From contig CAZFWV010000045.1 in the NCBI GenBank assembly GCA_964522605.1, positions 1-30,015 of the forward strand: a stretch of DNA of 30,015 nucleotides, written 5' to 3'. The position numbers and the translations under genes are program-made. Under the pieces are notes generated by a model. That model was given only the letters and a program-made list of their open reading frames with translations. It made no database searches and was not told the DNA's origin. Positions 1 through 8,682 of the stretch are shown one piece after another; position 1 is the first letter of the stretch; each line of letters begins with the position of its first letter. This stretch comes from CAVZLD01 sp964522605. Its GTDB lineage: Bacteria > Planctomycetota > Planctomycetia > Pirellulales > Pirellulaceae.

Positions 1-1
1 G

Positions 2-88
2 AGGATTTCGGTTTGTTCATTGCCTGCCAGAACTTCCCATGTTTCCGAGTCGAAAACATTTTCAACAGCCGAGCCTCACCCTCCCGAA
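2..88. repeat. Left copy of an 87-bp inverted terminal repeat
   Basis: The sequence from 2 to 88 matches the reverse complement of 29929-30015 with about 82 of 87 positions identical and no indels. The part near 69-88 (GCCTCACCCTCCCGAA) resembles a short dispersed repeat I associate with Pirellulaceae genomes. Because a copy lies at each extreme end, the scaffold probably stops inside a multi-copy repeat. Positions 89-234 hold no other recognisable element apart from the ribosome binding site of the next gene. Confidence 0.85.
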
Positions 89-234
89 TCTCGGTTTTGA
101 AACCGCTTCTAGCATTCAAGGGGATGATGGGAATCGGACGGCCTCAATCACGAGGAAGCCTGTCGATCACCGGATCTAGCCGACTCGTGCCGTCGCCGGC
201 AATGTCGACCTCCTGAGAACAAGGAGTACCAAGC

Positions 235-1098
235 ATGAGACTGGTAAGTTATGACGCGGGCGACGGACGACTGCGTCCCGGAGTCCTCCAGGGTGACGAA
301 GTCATCGATCTGGGCGCGGCCGACGCATCGCTGGCGCCGACACTCCGTGGAATCCTGGCGGCGGACCAGTTGTCGCGAGCGGCCGCCATTGCCGAGGATG
401 CGCGCGCCCCACGTGTCCGCGAATTCACTCTGGCAGCCCCCATACCCGATCCGGGAAAAATCGTCTGCATTGGACTGAACTATCGAGATCATGCGGAGGA
501 GACCGGGGCACCCATTCCTGCCGAGCCGATTGTGTTTAACAAGTTTCCATCGGCGATCATCGGTCCGGAGGGCCCGATCCTATTGCCTCCCAGTAGTCAG
601 CAGGTGGACTTTGAGGCGGAGTTAGTGGTGGTGATCGGCCGCCGTGCGACGAACGTGTCAGCTGCCAGTGCGGGGGAGTATGTCGCGGGATACATGAACG
701 GTCACGACGTGTCGGCGCGGGATTGGCAGCTTCAACGGAACGGTCAACAATGGCTGCTCGGAAAGACATTCGATTCGTTTGCTCCGACGGGCCCGGCGCT
801 CGCGACGACGGATGAGATCGCCGATCCCCACGCATTACGGATTCAATTCCGTCGAAACGGCGAGACGCTGCAGGACTCCAATACTCGGCAACTGATCTTT
901 TCGATTCCCCAGTTGATCGCCCACGTTTCCTCGATCGCCACTCTCTTGCCCGGCGACCTGATTTTTACCGGTACGCCCGGTGGCGTCGGGTTCGTCCGGA
1001 AGCCCCAGGTGTTCCTGCAACCGGGGGACACATGCGAGGTCGAAGTGGAAGGGCTGGGGGTGCTTCGAAATCGATGCGTTGCGCGCCCAACCGGTTGA
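235..1098 (+). CDS. Fumarylacetoacetate hydrolase (FAH) family protein
   Basis: A 287-residue protein with the FAH C-terminal catalytic fold, whose members hydrolyse or isomerise acylpyruvates and 2-keto-enoic acids with a divalent metal. The fold core begins near residue 75 with the family signature CIGLNYRDHAEE (H86). Putative metal ligands are E127 and E129 in DFEAEL and D158 in NGHDVSARD; GKTFDSFAPTGP (177-187) and FTGTPGGVG near the C terminus are also typical. The length suits the single-domain bacterial branch with a short N-terminal domain (residues 1-70). The ATG has a good Shine-Dalgarno, AAGGAG at 221-226, eight bases upstream. The next gene starts two bases after its stop, so the two are probably co-transcribed. 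The exact substrate (homoprotocatechuate-type, acylpyruvate or oxaloacetate tautomer) cannot be read from the sequence. Confidence 0.9.
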   Translation: MRLVSYDAGDGRLRPGVLQGDEVIDLGAADASLAPTLRGILAADQLSRAAAIAEDARAPRVREFTLAAPIPDPGKIVCIGLNYRDHAEETGAPIPAEPIVFNKFPSAIIGPEGPILLPPSSQQVDFEAELVVVIGRRATNVSAASAGEYVAGYMNGHDVSARDWQLQRNGQQWLLGKTFDSFAPTGPALATTDEIADPHALRIQFRRNGETLQDSNTRQLIFSIPQLIAHVSSIATLLPGDLIFTGTPGGVGFVRKPQVFLQPGDTCEVEVEGLGVLRNRCVARPTG

Positions 1099-1100
1099 CG

Positions 1101-2261
1101 ATGAGTCGGCTCAAGAACACATTCGCGGTCGCTCTCCCGCCGGTTTCGAGATGCGCTCTCATGCGGCTGGCCATCCTGCTCTCGGTCGCCAACGGGATTG
1201 TGCCGGAGCGGATCGGTCAAAGCGACGAGTTGAAGGTGGAATCCAGCCGCCTTGCTTCCGGCCGTCCGGTTACCGGTCCGCCGGCCCCCGGCGTCCAACT
1301 GCTGGACGCCGTGATGGACCAATTCATGCAATCGGTGGATTGTCAGGCCGGTGCGCTCGCCGTCGCAAGACGCGGTGTGCTGCTCTACTCCCGGGGCTAT
1401 GGCTGGCGAGACCGGCAGCGGCGACTGCCCACACAACCGGGTACGCCGATGCGCATCGCCAGTTGTGCAAAACCGATCACCGCCGCGACGGTCAAGACCT
1501 TGATCCGCCAAGGTCGCCTACACGCCGACCTGCCCGTATTTCCCTTCCTGGGCATCGAACCAGCCGGCGGCCGACTCGGTGACGAACGACTGAATCGAAT
1601 TACGGTGGAACAGCTTCTGAAGCATGAGGCGGGCTTCGACCGCGAACAGGCGTTCGATCCGATGTTCCGCTGTGCGATTATTGAACAGGAGCTGGACCTG
1701 GCCACTGCCGCAACGCCCAGGAATGTCATCGAGTACATGTTGACCCAGCCGCTGCAATTCAATCCCGGCGAACGATCCTGTTATTCCAATTTCGGTTACT
1801 GCGTGCTGGGGCGAGTCATCGAGAAAGCTTCGGGGAAGTCGTACCTCGAGACGGTGAAAGAGGTGATCTGTCAGCCCCTCGGAATCGATGACCTGACGCT
1901 TTCTCGCAACCGTATTGCAGATCGTCCCGCGAAAGAGGTCTGGTATCCGGTGCAGGAAGAGGCGTTTTCGATTGAGGTGATGGACGCACACGGTGGATTA
2001 ACGACGAGCGCGGCGTCACTCTGTAAGTTCCTCCAGGCCTATTGGATCAGCGGCGAACCACGTCAGCCCGGACAGCATCAGTCGTGGTTGTTCTTTGGCA
2101 GTTTGCCAGGTACCACGGCAATGATTCAGCAACGGACCGATGGCGTCGATTGTGCGATCTTGCTAAACGGCAGACGGCCGCAGTTCAACGAGGACAATCA
2201 ACGCTTGCACGACGCAATCAATGCAGCGATCGATCGAATTCAGCGTGGCGAGTTGGAGTAG
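1101..2261 (+). CDS. Serine beta-lactamase / penicillin-binding-like hydrolase
   Basis: A 386-residue protein of the class C beta-lactamase-like family (Pfam Beta-lactamase), which covers DD-peptidases, esterases and lactamases with an active-site serine. The nucleophile motif SxxK is S121-C-A-K124, the second motif YxN is Y228-S-N230, and HGGLTTS near 297-303 occupies a family-conserved stretch. The third (K/H-x-G) motif is not clear; FFGSLPG near 331-337 is the best candidate. A hydrophobic stretch at 20-31 could be an export signal. The reading frame stays open upstream to 1032, but the ATG at 1101, in TGACGATG just after the FAH stop, fits coupled translation; no strong Shine-Dalgarno is seen. 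Nothing in the context points to a specific antibiotic, so an esterase or peptidase role is as likely as resistance. Confidence 0.85.
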   Translation: MSRLKNTFAVALPPVSRCALMRLAILLSVANGIVPERIGQSDELKVESSRLASGRPVTGPPAPGVQLLDAVMDQFMQSVDCQAGALAVARRGVLLYSRGYGWRDRQRRLPTQPGTPMRIASCAKPITAATVKTLIRQGRLHADLPVFPFLGIEPAGGRLGDERLNRITVEQLLKHEAGFDREQAFDPMFRCAIIEQELDLATAATPRNVIEYMLTQPLQFNPGERSCYSNFGYCVLGRVIEKASGKSYLETVKEVICQPLGIDDLTLSRNRIADRPAKEVWYPVQEEAFSIEVMDAHGGLTTSAASLCKFLQAYWISGEPRQPGQHQSWLFFGSLPGTTAMIQQRTDGVDCAILLNGRRPQFNEDNQRLHDAINAAIDRIQRGELE

Positions 2262-2312
2262 CGATTTCTGTTGTCGCGGAAGTCGTGGGACTTCGGAGGT
2301 CCTGGGCGCGAT

Positions 2313-2332
2313 CCGAATTCTCACGAATTCGG
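2313..2332. repeat. Short palindrome between convergent genes
   Basis: CCGAATTC, loop TCAC, GAATTCGG forms a perfect 8-bp stem in the 82-bp space between two genes that converge on it (stops at 2261 and 2344). It resembles a dispersed planctomycete palindrome. It may serve as a bidirectional terminator, but no U-tract follows on either strand, so this is inference. Confidence 0.55.
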
Positions 2333-2343
2333 CTACAGAGGAC

Positions 2344-3195
2344 TCATCGACTACTTTCTGATGCCCCAGACTCACGGCGACCCGGTCGAAAGAGAATGAA
2401 TGTCAGATCGTCCGGTTTCGAAGGCAGATCTTCGGTGGGGTGGTCCATCCGCTGCGTGGCGGCTTCGGCGACGCGACGCGCTGCCGTCTCAAGCGGTCCC
2501 TTGCGAACCAGTTCGACAATCTCGTTGAGCAGCAGGTTGTCGAACAATCCGTCGCTCCCAATGACCACCGTGTCTCGAAGGTGCATTTTCCGCTTGGAGC
2601 CGATCTCGATGTGAAAGTGTTCGCTTCCAATCACATTCGAAACCAAATGCCGGTCCTCATGATGGATCGCTTCATGTTCGTCCAACATCCCTGCCTGGAC
2701 GGCATAACCCACGGGGGAGTGCGAGGTGGTCATCAATCGCACCTTTCCCCGATTTCCGATGAGCAGAATCGTGGAATCGCCGACGTGATAGGTGCGAAGG
2801 AGTGAGCCGTCGACTTCGACAACAGCCAGCGTGGTTGCTGCACCGCTGCCAATCTCAAGTACCATGCGGTTGGCCTTTTCAAAGGCGTCGAGGACGGCGG
2901 CTCGAAGCGAAAGCGGTGAGTCGGTTGCGTCGAGCAGAGAAGAATCGAGTGACTCGATGGCTGAGCGGGAAGCCAACTCACCACTGGCCATCCCACCGCA
3001 ACCATCGGCGATGGCCAGCAGACCGGAGCTATTGCCGAATGAGAGCAGAGCTGCGGCGTCTTCGTTCGCGCCAGTCTTCGTGGGACAACGACGTGAGAAC
3101 ACGGCTGCTTGTCCGCCGGCAAAAGCAAATACCTGCGGTTGCGCGTCGTCTGCATTGACAAGCAGAATTTGAGGTGAGGCCGTTGGGCTGGCCAT
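2344..3195 (-). CDS. PP2C-family protein serine/threonine phosphatase
   Basis: A 283-residue cytoplasmic PP2C-type phosphatase, which removes phosphate from Ser/Thr with two bound metals. Motifs appear in the expected order: NED at 44-46, ADGCGG at 63-68 (D64; the usual ADGMGG has Met where Cys stands here), TYHVGDS at 135-141, SPVGYAVQAGML at 160-171, the metal-binding SDG at 214-216 (D215), and PDDLTF at 261-266. There is no signal peptide or membrane segment. The ATG at 3195 follows an AGGA at about seven bases. It lies 51 bp downstream of the kinase on the same strand, so the pair is probably one operon in which this enzyme reverses the kinase. The first 35 residues are poorly conserved and may be specific to this subfamily. 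Confidence 0.92.
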   Translation of the reverse strand: MASPTASPQILLVNADDAQPQVFAFAGGQAAVFSRRCPTKTGANEDAAALLSFGNSSGLLAIADGCGGMASGELASRSAIESLDSSLLDATDSPLSLRAAVLDAFEKANRMVLEIGSGAATTLAVVEVDGSLLRTYHVGDSTILLIGNRGKVRLMTTSHSPVGYAVQAGMLDEHEAIHHEDRHLVSNVIGSEHFHIEIGSKRKMHLRDTVVIGSDGLFDNLLLNEIVELVRKGPLETAARRVAEAATQRMDHPTEDLPSKPDDLTFILFRPGRRESGASESSR

Positions 3196-3246
3196 GAAAT
3201 CATCCTGCCTTCGAGAACCGAGGGCAATCGAATCGGAAAAGAAAGA

Positions 3247-4611
3247 CTATTTCCCAATTCGTGATGCGCACCACGGACAATAACTCCAAAACGCTCGCAG
3301 TACTCCCCAGCCACAGCGGCCACACGTATCGCTGGATCCTTCGATCTTCCACTTCTTCCGCACGCGGCGATGACACCACGGACAGTAACGCATGAACGGC
3401 ATGAGCAGCTTGCGTTCGCAATTTGGGTTGGAGCAACGGTGCGTGTACCGTCGATCCGAGTACCTCCGCGTGCTCAAGGGCTCAAACCCGGGCCCGTAAC
3501 ACCACGGGCAATAATGCCAGTCGACCTTCATGCCACGGTGACAGCGTGGGCACTGCGCCGGAAAATTCGTCTCCTCCGTCCGAAAGTTCAGCTTCTTACC
3601 GCACCAGGGACAAGACGACATCGATTCGGCAACGGGACCTTCACACGACGCACATTGATGACGCGTCTGGAGAAGTCGTCCAAATCGACGCTGAAATTCT
3701 CGGTGGCGGACACGCTGCCAGTCAAGCTCCCTTACCTCCCTTGCCGCGCGCCCATTCGAACGATGCCGCTCCCGGTAATGGCGGATCGTCGGTACCTTGA
3801 TTCGACGATAGGCTGCCAGCATCTGACCGGCATCGTAGTAGCGGCGACGCACATCCAGTTCGAGAGACCTCTGGATCAGTGAAATGAGTTCTGGGTACAG
3901 CCGCTGCCGCAGACGTGCGAAACCGGGTGGCGGCCAGTCGTAGGGCCATTCCGGAAGAACTCCCGAAAACATGCGATAAATTACCAGGCCGAGCGAAAAG
4001 ACGTCAGACCGGAATGACGGCTTGCCCATCGCCTGCTCTGGCGCAATGTATCCGACCGTCCCCGTTCCCGATCCCTTCAACGTTCGCAGGGCAACTCGCG
4101 CAATTCCAAAATCCGTCAGCCGCAGCCGATTGTCCGGAAACAACACGAAATTGTCTGGTTTGATGTCGCAATGGATGATCCGGTGCTCATGGGCATAGGA
4201 AACGGCACCCAGCATCTGCTCGACAAACTGCAGCCCCGTATCGACGGAAAGTCGCCGCTGCAGCCGCTCGTGGAGCGTCATTTCTCCCAGGGCCGTGACG
4301 ATGACCAACTGGTCACCGATATAGTCCGCGTACTTCAGCGGCAGAATGTTGGGATGCTCCAGTCGCGCCGCCACGCGCACTTCGTTGCGCAGCGACTCCA
4401 TCGCACTGCCCGTCAGCAGATGCCGATAGGGCACTTTCAACGCGACACGGATGCCCTCAATCGTGTCCCTTGCCTGGTAAACGACAGCAAAGCCGCCTTC
4501 GCCAAGCCGCCGTTCAATCACATACTTACCGAACCGCTGTCGAGCTTTCAGCATCTTCCGTACCGTCGCCGCACTTTCCCCCCAACGGGAATCGATGACA
4601 TGCTTGCCCAT
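3247..4611 (-). CDS. Ser/Thr protein kinase with four C-terminal zinc ribbons
   Basis: A 454-residue soluble kinase. The Hanks-type domain spans about residues 28-275: glycine loop GEGGFAVVY (37-45), ATP-anchoring K59 in ALK, catalytic loop HCDIKPDN (147-154, D149), DFG at 167-169, and APEQ at 190-193. The usual HRD arginine is Cys, making it a non-RD kinase that may not need activation-loop phosphorylation. After a basic linker come four Cys4 zinc ribbons, each ending in CPWC: C320/C323 with C334/C337, C354/C357 with C368/C371, C393/C398 with C410/C413, and C430/C433 with C445/C448. No transmembrane helix or extracellular sensor is present, unlike PknB-type kinases, so the ribbons may bind partner, nucleic acid or substrate. 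The start at 4611 is the first ATG, with a weak ribosome site. A PP2C phosphatase follows in the same orientation. Confidence 0.93.
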   Translation of the reverse strand: MGKHVIDSRWGESAATVRKMLKARQRFGKYVIERRLGEGGFAVVYQARDTIEGIRVALKVPYRHLLTGSAMESLRNEVRVAARLEHPNILPLKYADYIGDQLVIVTALGEMTLHERLQRRLSVDTGLQFVEQMLGAVSYAHEHRIIHCDIKPDNFVLFPDNRLRLTDFGIARVALRTLKGSGTGTVGYIAPEQAMGKPSFRSDVFSLGLVIYRMFSGVLPEWPYDWPPPGFARLRQRLYPELISLIQRSLELDVRRRYYDAGQMLAAYRRIKVPTIRHYRERHRSNGRAAREVRELDWQRVRHREFQRRFGRLLQTRHQCASCEGPVAESMSSCPWCGKKLNFRTEETNFPAQCPRCHRGMKVDWHYCPWCYGPGFEPLSTRRYSDRRYTHRCSNPNCERKLLMPFMRYCPWCHRRVRKKWKIEGSSDTCGRCGWGVLRAFWSYCPWCASRIGK

Positions 4612-5134
4612 TTACTCGCGTCAAAACGCGAAATGTAGGGGACTTATGACTTTAGGGCAAGTGGAACTCATTCGGGGCCAGGACACCAACGGCGAGCCGG
4701 AATCGCTTGCCCTACCCCGCACTCCAAGCCCTCTATCCTATGCTACTTCGTCCCTCCCAGTCCGCCTACAGTCCCCCTCCGCACCGCTCATCGGAAGCGA
4801 AGCCGCAGGCCGAACAGAAACCGCAGGTGGAACGGCGGTAAAAGAGGAGTCCGGACCCCTGCGGTGCGTGGATTCGTAGACCAAGCACGCACAACCCGAA
4901 GGGCGAGCGAAGAGGTCCGCAGGACGGTCGATCCGCATTCTCCACTGCCGAATGTCCCGCCGTGGGACGGTTTGGGGCGGAACTCTCGTGCATTGCCGTG
5001 TTGCCCGGACCCCTTCGCTCGCGCTTCGGGGTTCCGGGATCAGCTCGACTCCCGCCTTTTTCCCGACGACTTGCGCGCGCGTTCCGTCAGTTAAGGATCA
5101 CGCACGCTACGCACTCGCACTCGTAGCCTGTACC
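4612..5134. other. Intergenic stretch with palindromes, no gene
   Basis: About 520 bases between the kinase start and the end of the coiled-coil gene. No reading frame here shows family motifs. A small perfect hairpin (TCGCGT, CAAA loop, ACGCGA; 4616-4631) sits directly upstream of the kinase start and would lie in its mRNA leader. The rest holds an inverted repeat pair (4894-4919 and 5006-5031). No convincing sigma-70-type promoter was seen. Confidence 0.6.
4894..5037. repeat. Inverted pair of a dispersed palindromic repeat
   Basis: The segment 4894-4919 is the reverse complement of 5006-5031 with roughly 23 of 26 bases matching. The second copy is itself a near palindrome over about 5004-5037 (arms beginning CCCGGACCCCTTCG and ending CTTCGGGGTTCCGGG). 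This has the look of a REP-type unit. It lies about 100 bases past the likely stop of the coiled-coil gene and could act as its terminator or mRNA end. Confidence 0.6.
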
Positions 5135-6402
5135 TCATTCTCGCTCGTGTTCGTGCTCGTCGTCCTCGTCTTCGTCGTCCTCGTCTTCATCGTCCTCGTC
5201 TTCATCGTCCTCGTCTTCATCGTCCTCGTCTTCGTCGTCCTCGTCTTCGTCGTCCTCGTNNNNNNNNNNNNNNNNNNNNNNNNNNNNNNNNNNNNNNNNN
5301 NNNNNNNNNNNNNNNNNNNNNNNNNNNNNNNNNNNNNNNNNNNNNNNNNNNNNNNNNNNTCGTCCTCGTCTTCATCGTCCTCGTCTTCGTCGTCCTCGTC
5401 TTCGTCGTCCTCGTCTTCGTCATCCTCGTCTTCGCGTTGCTCCATCGCTTCGCGCTCTTGCTGCTCGCGGCGTTCTATTTCTTCTCGCTCTCGTTGCTCC
5501 ATCCACTCTCGCTCGCGGCGTACTTCCTGCTGTTCGTCCATGAACCGCTCGAGTCGCTGGTTGAGTTCATGCTGGGTTCGTTCGACGAATTGTCCCAGAC
5601 CGCGTTCCATCTCCTCCATCCGCCGTGAGAAATGATGTTCCAGCTCTTGGATCCGATTGCCAACGGCCTGATCGAGTTCACGAGCGCGGTGGTCGGCCAT
5701 TTGTGATAGTTCGTCGATTCGGCGATGAGCTTCATCGAGAACGCGCCCGAGTTGCTCGGACTCGTGGAGCCGGCGATCGATATTGGCAATCGCCTCCTGA
5801 ACCTGTTGAAACGCCTGACCGATTCGTTCCATTTGCGGCGGGGGCATGTGGGGAGGGGCAGGCGGCATTTCCGGCCCGGTGGCATGAGCAGGCAATCCGG
5901 TAAGGATCCGACCTCCTTGCTGTTTCACGTGGGCCGCCAAGTCCTCCATTCCCGCGGCACGAAGATGTTCAATGGCCTGTTTCAGATGTTCCATCCGCGC
6001 ATCGGCACCTTTGGCGTGTGGTGGTTTTTCGGGCACGACTTTCTTACGATTCGCGGATTCCTTCTCTTTTCGTTCAGCCTGCTGGCGCAACTTGAAGTCA
6101 CGCGCAATCGCTTCTGCCTCTTCGTGTCGCCCTTCACGACGCAGACTCTGCATCTTCTTGCGAATGGCCTGCTGGATTTCGCGTTCCTTCAGGCGTTGCT
6201 GTTCCTTTTCGTCCATCTTCTGTTTGAGCTCCCGCTCCTCAGCACGGCGCCGAACCGTGTCTTCTTTTTCTTGCTGCGCCTCCTTTGAGCCCGGTTCTTT
6301 GGATTCCTGGCCGTTTACGTTGGGGACGCACATCAAGACTGGGAGGATCAGCGACACGACGAACGTCGTGCTGAATCGAGACAGCCAACCTGGATTACTC
6401 AT
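5135..6402 (-). CDS. Secreted coiled-coil protein with acidic Asp/Glu repeat tail
   Basis: I do not recognise a named family. The ATG at 6402 has a strong Shine-Dalgarno (GGAGG six to seven bases upstream), so the longer upstream open frame is not used. Residues 1-31 form a signal peptide (hydrophobic core followed by NVNGQ). The rest is highly charged and mostly helical: Arg/Glu/Lys-rich heptads at about 35-120, a Pro/Met-rich break near 185-200, and a second coiled coil at about 205-320. From residue 324 a pure Asp/Glu tract begins, encoded by a 15-bp tandem repeat that runs into the 100-N gap. On the far side of the gap, only the frame reading E/D continues the pattern, then ends in EHEHERE and TGA at 5135-5137. 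The literal 100-N spacing instead throws the frame into a Thr/Arg/Lys repeat ending at 5107, which I judge an artefact. An acidic tail could bind Ca2+ or basic proteins. Confidence 0.7.
5156..5433. repeat. 15-bp tandem repeat encoding an Asp/Glu tract, broken by gap
   Basis: Units of CGTCCTCGTCTTCGT or CATCCTCGTCTTCGT-type sequence (read on the plus strand) repeat without interruption on both sides of the N run. On the minus strand they encode E-D-D-E-D units. Small synonymous changes (GAC/GAT) are seen, so units are not all identical. The true number of units is unknown because the assembly collapsed here. Confidence 0.9.
5260..5359. other. Assembly gap of exactly 100 N
   Basis: One hundred N inside the tandem repeat. 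The round number and the loss of reading frame across it indicate a placeholder, not a measured length. Confidence 0.97.
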
Positions 6403-7002
<600 letters not shown>

Positions 7003-8589
7003 ATGCGTCTTGGAATTCTCACGAGCGACTGGTCCCGACCGGGTCTGCGTCTTCGCCGCCACAGGAGGTTGCTCTGCCTAGTTGCTGCGCTCGTTGCATT
7101 TCTCGCCATGGGGGGGGCCGAGTTGCGGGCGGACAATTGGTCTGTCGAGGCCGGTTCTTGGGTAGAGCGCGACCCCAATGAACCGTGGCATCATGCGAAC
7201 GCAGATTCCTTGATCATGGACTCAGGAGTTGTCACACCGGTTGACGCCGAGTGGAAATCGCTGATCGCCTCCGAAGAAGAAGGCGATTCCGCGGGACGGG
7301 TCGACATTCAACCAGCCGCCCAATCGACGATCATTGATTTCGACGAGAGCGCGCCTTCCTCCGTGTTGCAGCCGATCCCCACGTGGATCGACGCCGTGGA
7401 CGTAGGTTACGACCGCGGCTTTGTTATCGCGAGCGAAGGGAACCCGGGGATCAACCCTGCTGAATTGCCGTTTCTACTGCGATTGAATGGGCTGGCGCAA
7501 CTTCGACATACACGGTTTGAATCGCGGACGCAGAGACCAGACCTAAATCAATTTCAACTCATGCGCGGTCGCCTGATCTTCTCTGGTAACGCGTTTACAC
7601 CCGATCTTCGGTACTTCATTCAGATCGATAGTCGCAGCAGTCGAGGCGATGAAATCCGGCTGCTGGATTATTTTCTGGAATTTGACCTGGGGCACTACTG
7701 GTTGAGCACGCGTCGAGGTGCCCTCGTGTTCAAGACGGGTCGTTACAAGGTTCCCTTTACATTCGCCCGATTCATGTCGGCTCGGGAGTTTCAATTCTCA
7801 GATCGGTCTGTGGCGAGCATGTTTTTCGATCTGAACCGCAGCTTAGCCTGGGGCCTTGGGGGCGAAGTCGAGTGTCGGGACACGCCCATGGAGTGGGAAT
7901 TAGGCCTTTTTAATGGATTCATCACGGGAGGAGCAGAGACCGGAAGTGTCGGCGCATTGGACAATAACTTCGCGTATTCCGCACGAATATTTGCCTTTCC
8001 GTTGGGTACTTGGGGCACCGGCACATTGTCCGATTTTGATTGGCATGAGTCGCTGGCAACACGTGTAGGGGCAGGATACGCGGGAACCGTCATTGATCGA
8101 AGCAGTGCCACCGAATTCAACGTGATCCGCGTGGTCGATTCGGGCCGCCGCTTGAGTGACCTGCTGCCCGCAGCGATTGTCGAATACAGCGTCGATACTT
8201 TCTGCGTCGACGCGTCGGCCAAATATCGGGGATGGTCCGTTACGAGCGAGTACTACTTTCGCAACATCCACGGTTATACCGGCGACGTTTTGCCCGGTTT
8301 GTTCGACCACGGGTTCTGGCTGCAGGTCGGCAAATTCGCGGTGCCACAGAAACTTGAGCTCTTGGCCCGCTGGTCTCGCGTTGTTGGGACTTCCGGAACG
8401 CTTGGTCAAGACGAACAGAGCGCCGACGAGGTCGCGGGCGGGTTCGTCTGGTATTTCCGAGGTCAGAATGCGAAACTCACCGCCGACGCCACATGGCTCA
8501 ACGGCGCCCCGATCAACTCCTCGGCGCTGGATATTTCACCCGGCGACATCGGCTGGCTGATTCGTACTCAAATTCAGCTCGCGTTCTAG
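7003..8589 (+). CDS. OprO/OprP-like outer-membrane porin
   Basis: A 528-residue exported protein. An Arg-rich n-region and hydrophobic stretch (about residues 22-40) form a signal peptide likely cut after ELRA near residue 43. A variable, acidic segment follows (about 45-150). From about residue 160 the sequence alternates hydrophobic and polar residues as in beta strands (LLRLNGLAQLRHTRF, FIQIDSRSSRG, VFKTGRYKVPFTFARF) and ends in Phe, the usual outer-membrane insertion signal. RYKVPF and the strand pattern resemble the phosphate-selective porin O/P family, which forms trimeric anion-selective channels. Phosphate specificity is not shown by the sequence and there are no phosphate genes nearby. 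A TTG at 6994 is in frame, but the ATG at 7003 gives the more usual start. The gene appears to be transcribed alone. Confidence 0.82.
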   Translation: MRLGILTSDWSRPGLRLRRHRRLLCLVAALVAFLAMGGAELRADNWSVEAGSWVERDPNEPWHHANADSLIMDSGVVTPVDAEWKSLIASEEEGDSAGRVDIQPAAQSTIIDFDESAPSSVLQPIPTWIDAVDVGYDRGFVIASEGNPGINPAELPFLLRLNGLAQLRHTRFESRTQRPDLNQFQLMRGRLIFSGNAFTPDLRYFIQIDSRSSRGDEIRLLDYFLEFDLGHYWLSTRRGALVFKTGRYKVPFTFARFMSAREFQFSDRSVASMFFDLNRSLAWGLGGEVECRDTPMEWELGLFNGFITGGAETGSVGALDNNFAYSARIFAFPLGTWGTGTLSDFDWHESLATRVGAGYAGTVIDRSSATEFNVIRVVDSGRRLSDLLPAAIVEYSVDTFCVDASAKYRGWSVTSEYYFRNIHGYTGDVLPGLFDHGFWLQVGKFAVPQKLELLARWSRVVGTSGTLGQDEQSADEVAGGFVWYFRGQNAKLTADATWLNGAPINSSALDISPGDIGWLIRTQIQLAF

Positions 8590-8644
8590 TCGCGTCGCGT
8601 TTGTTGTCACGTCGATGCCGTACGGATTGGGTGGGACGGATCAA

Positions 8645-8671
8645 GTGGGACGGATTGCCAATCCGTCCTAC
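8645..8671. repeat. REP palindrome downstream of RAYT
   Basis: Arms GGACGGATTG and CAATCCGTCC around a single central C (8648-8668), flanked by GTG and TAC. Partial copies (TACGGATTGG and GTGGGACGGAT) precede it at about 8621-8641, suggesting repeated insertion or partial duplication at one spot. It also lies 56 bases past the porin stop and may help end that transcript. Confidence 0.85.
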
Positions 8672-8682
8672 AACGGTCACCA

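Noticed and set aside
13..216. Small plus-strand open frame at the left end
   Set aside because: Its first third is the terminal repeat, and it has no ribosome site or motif.
5107..5259. Thr/Arg/Lys repeat end of the coiled-coil gene
   Set aside because: It depends on the gap being exactly 100 bases; the same DNA in the next frame continues the Asp/Glu pattern and has its own stop.
5156..5433. CRISPR array
   Set aside because: The units are contiguous 15-bp codon repeats with no spacers and there are no cas genes.
4952..5635. Plus-strand frame with Val/Leu/Phe repeats resembling membrane helices
   Set aside because: This is the translation of the complement of the Asp/Glu tandem repeat; it runs through the N gap and has no start signal or family match.
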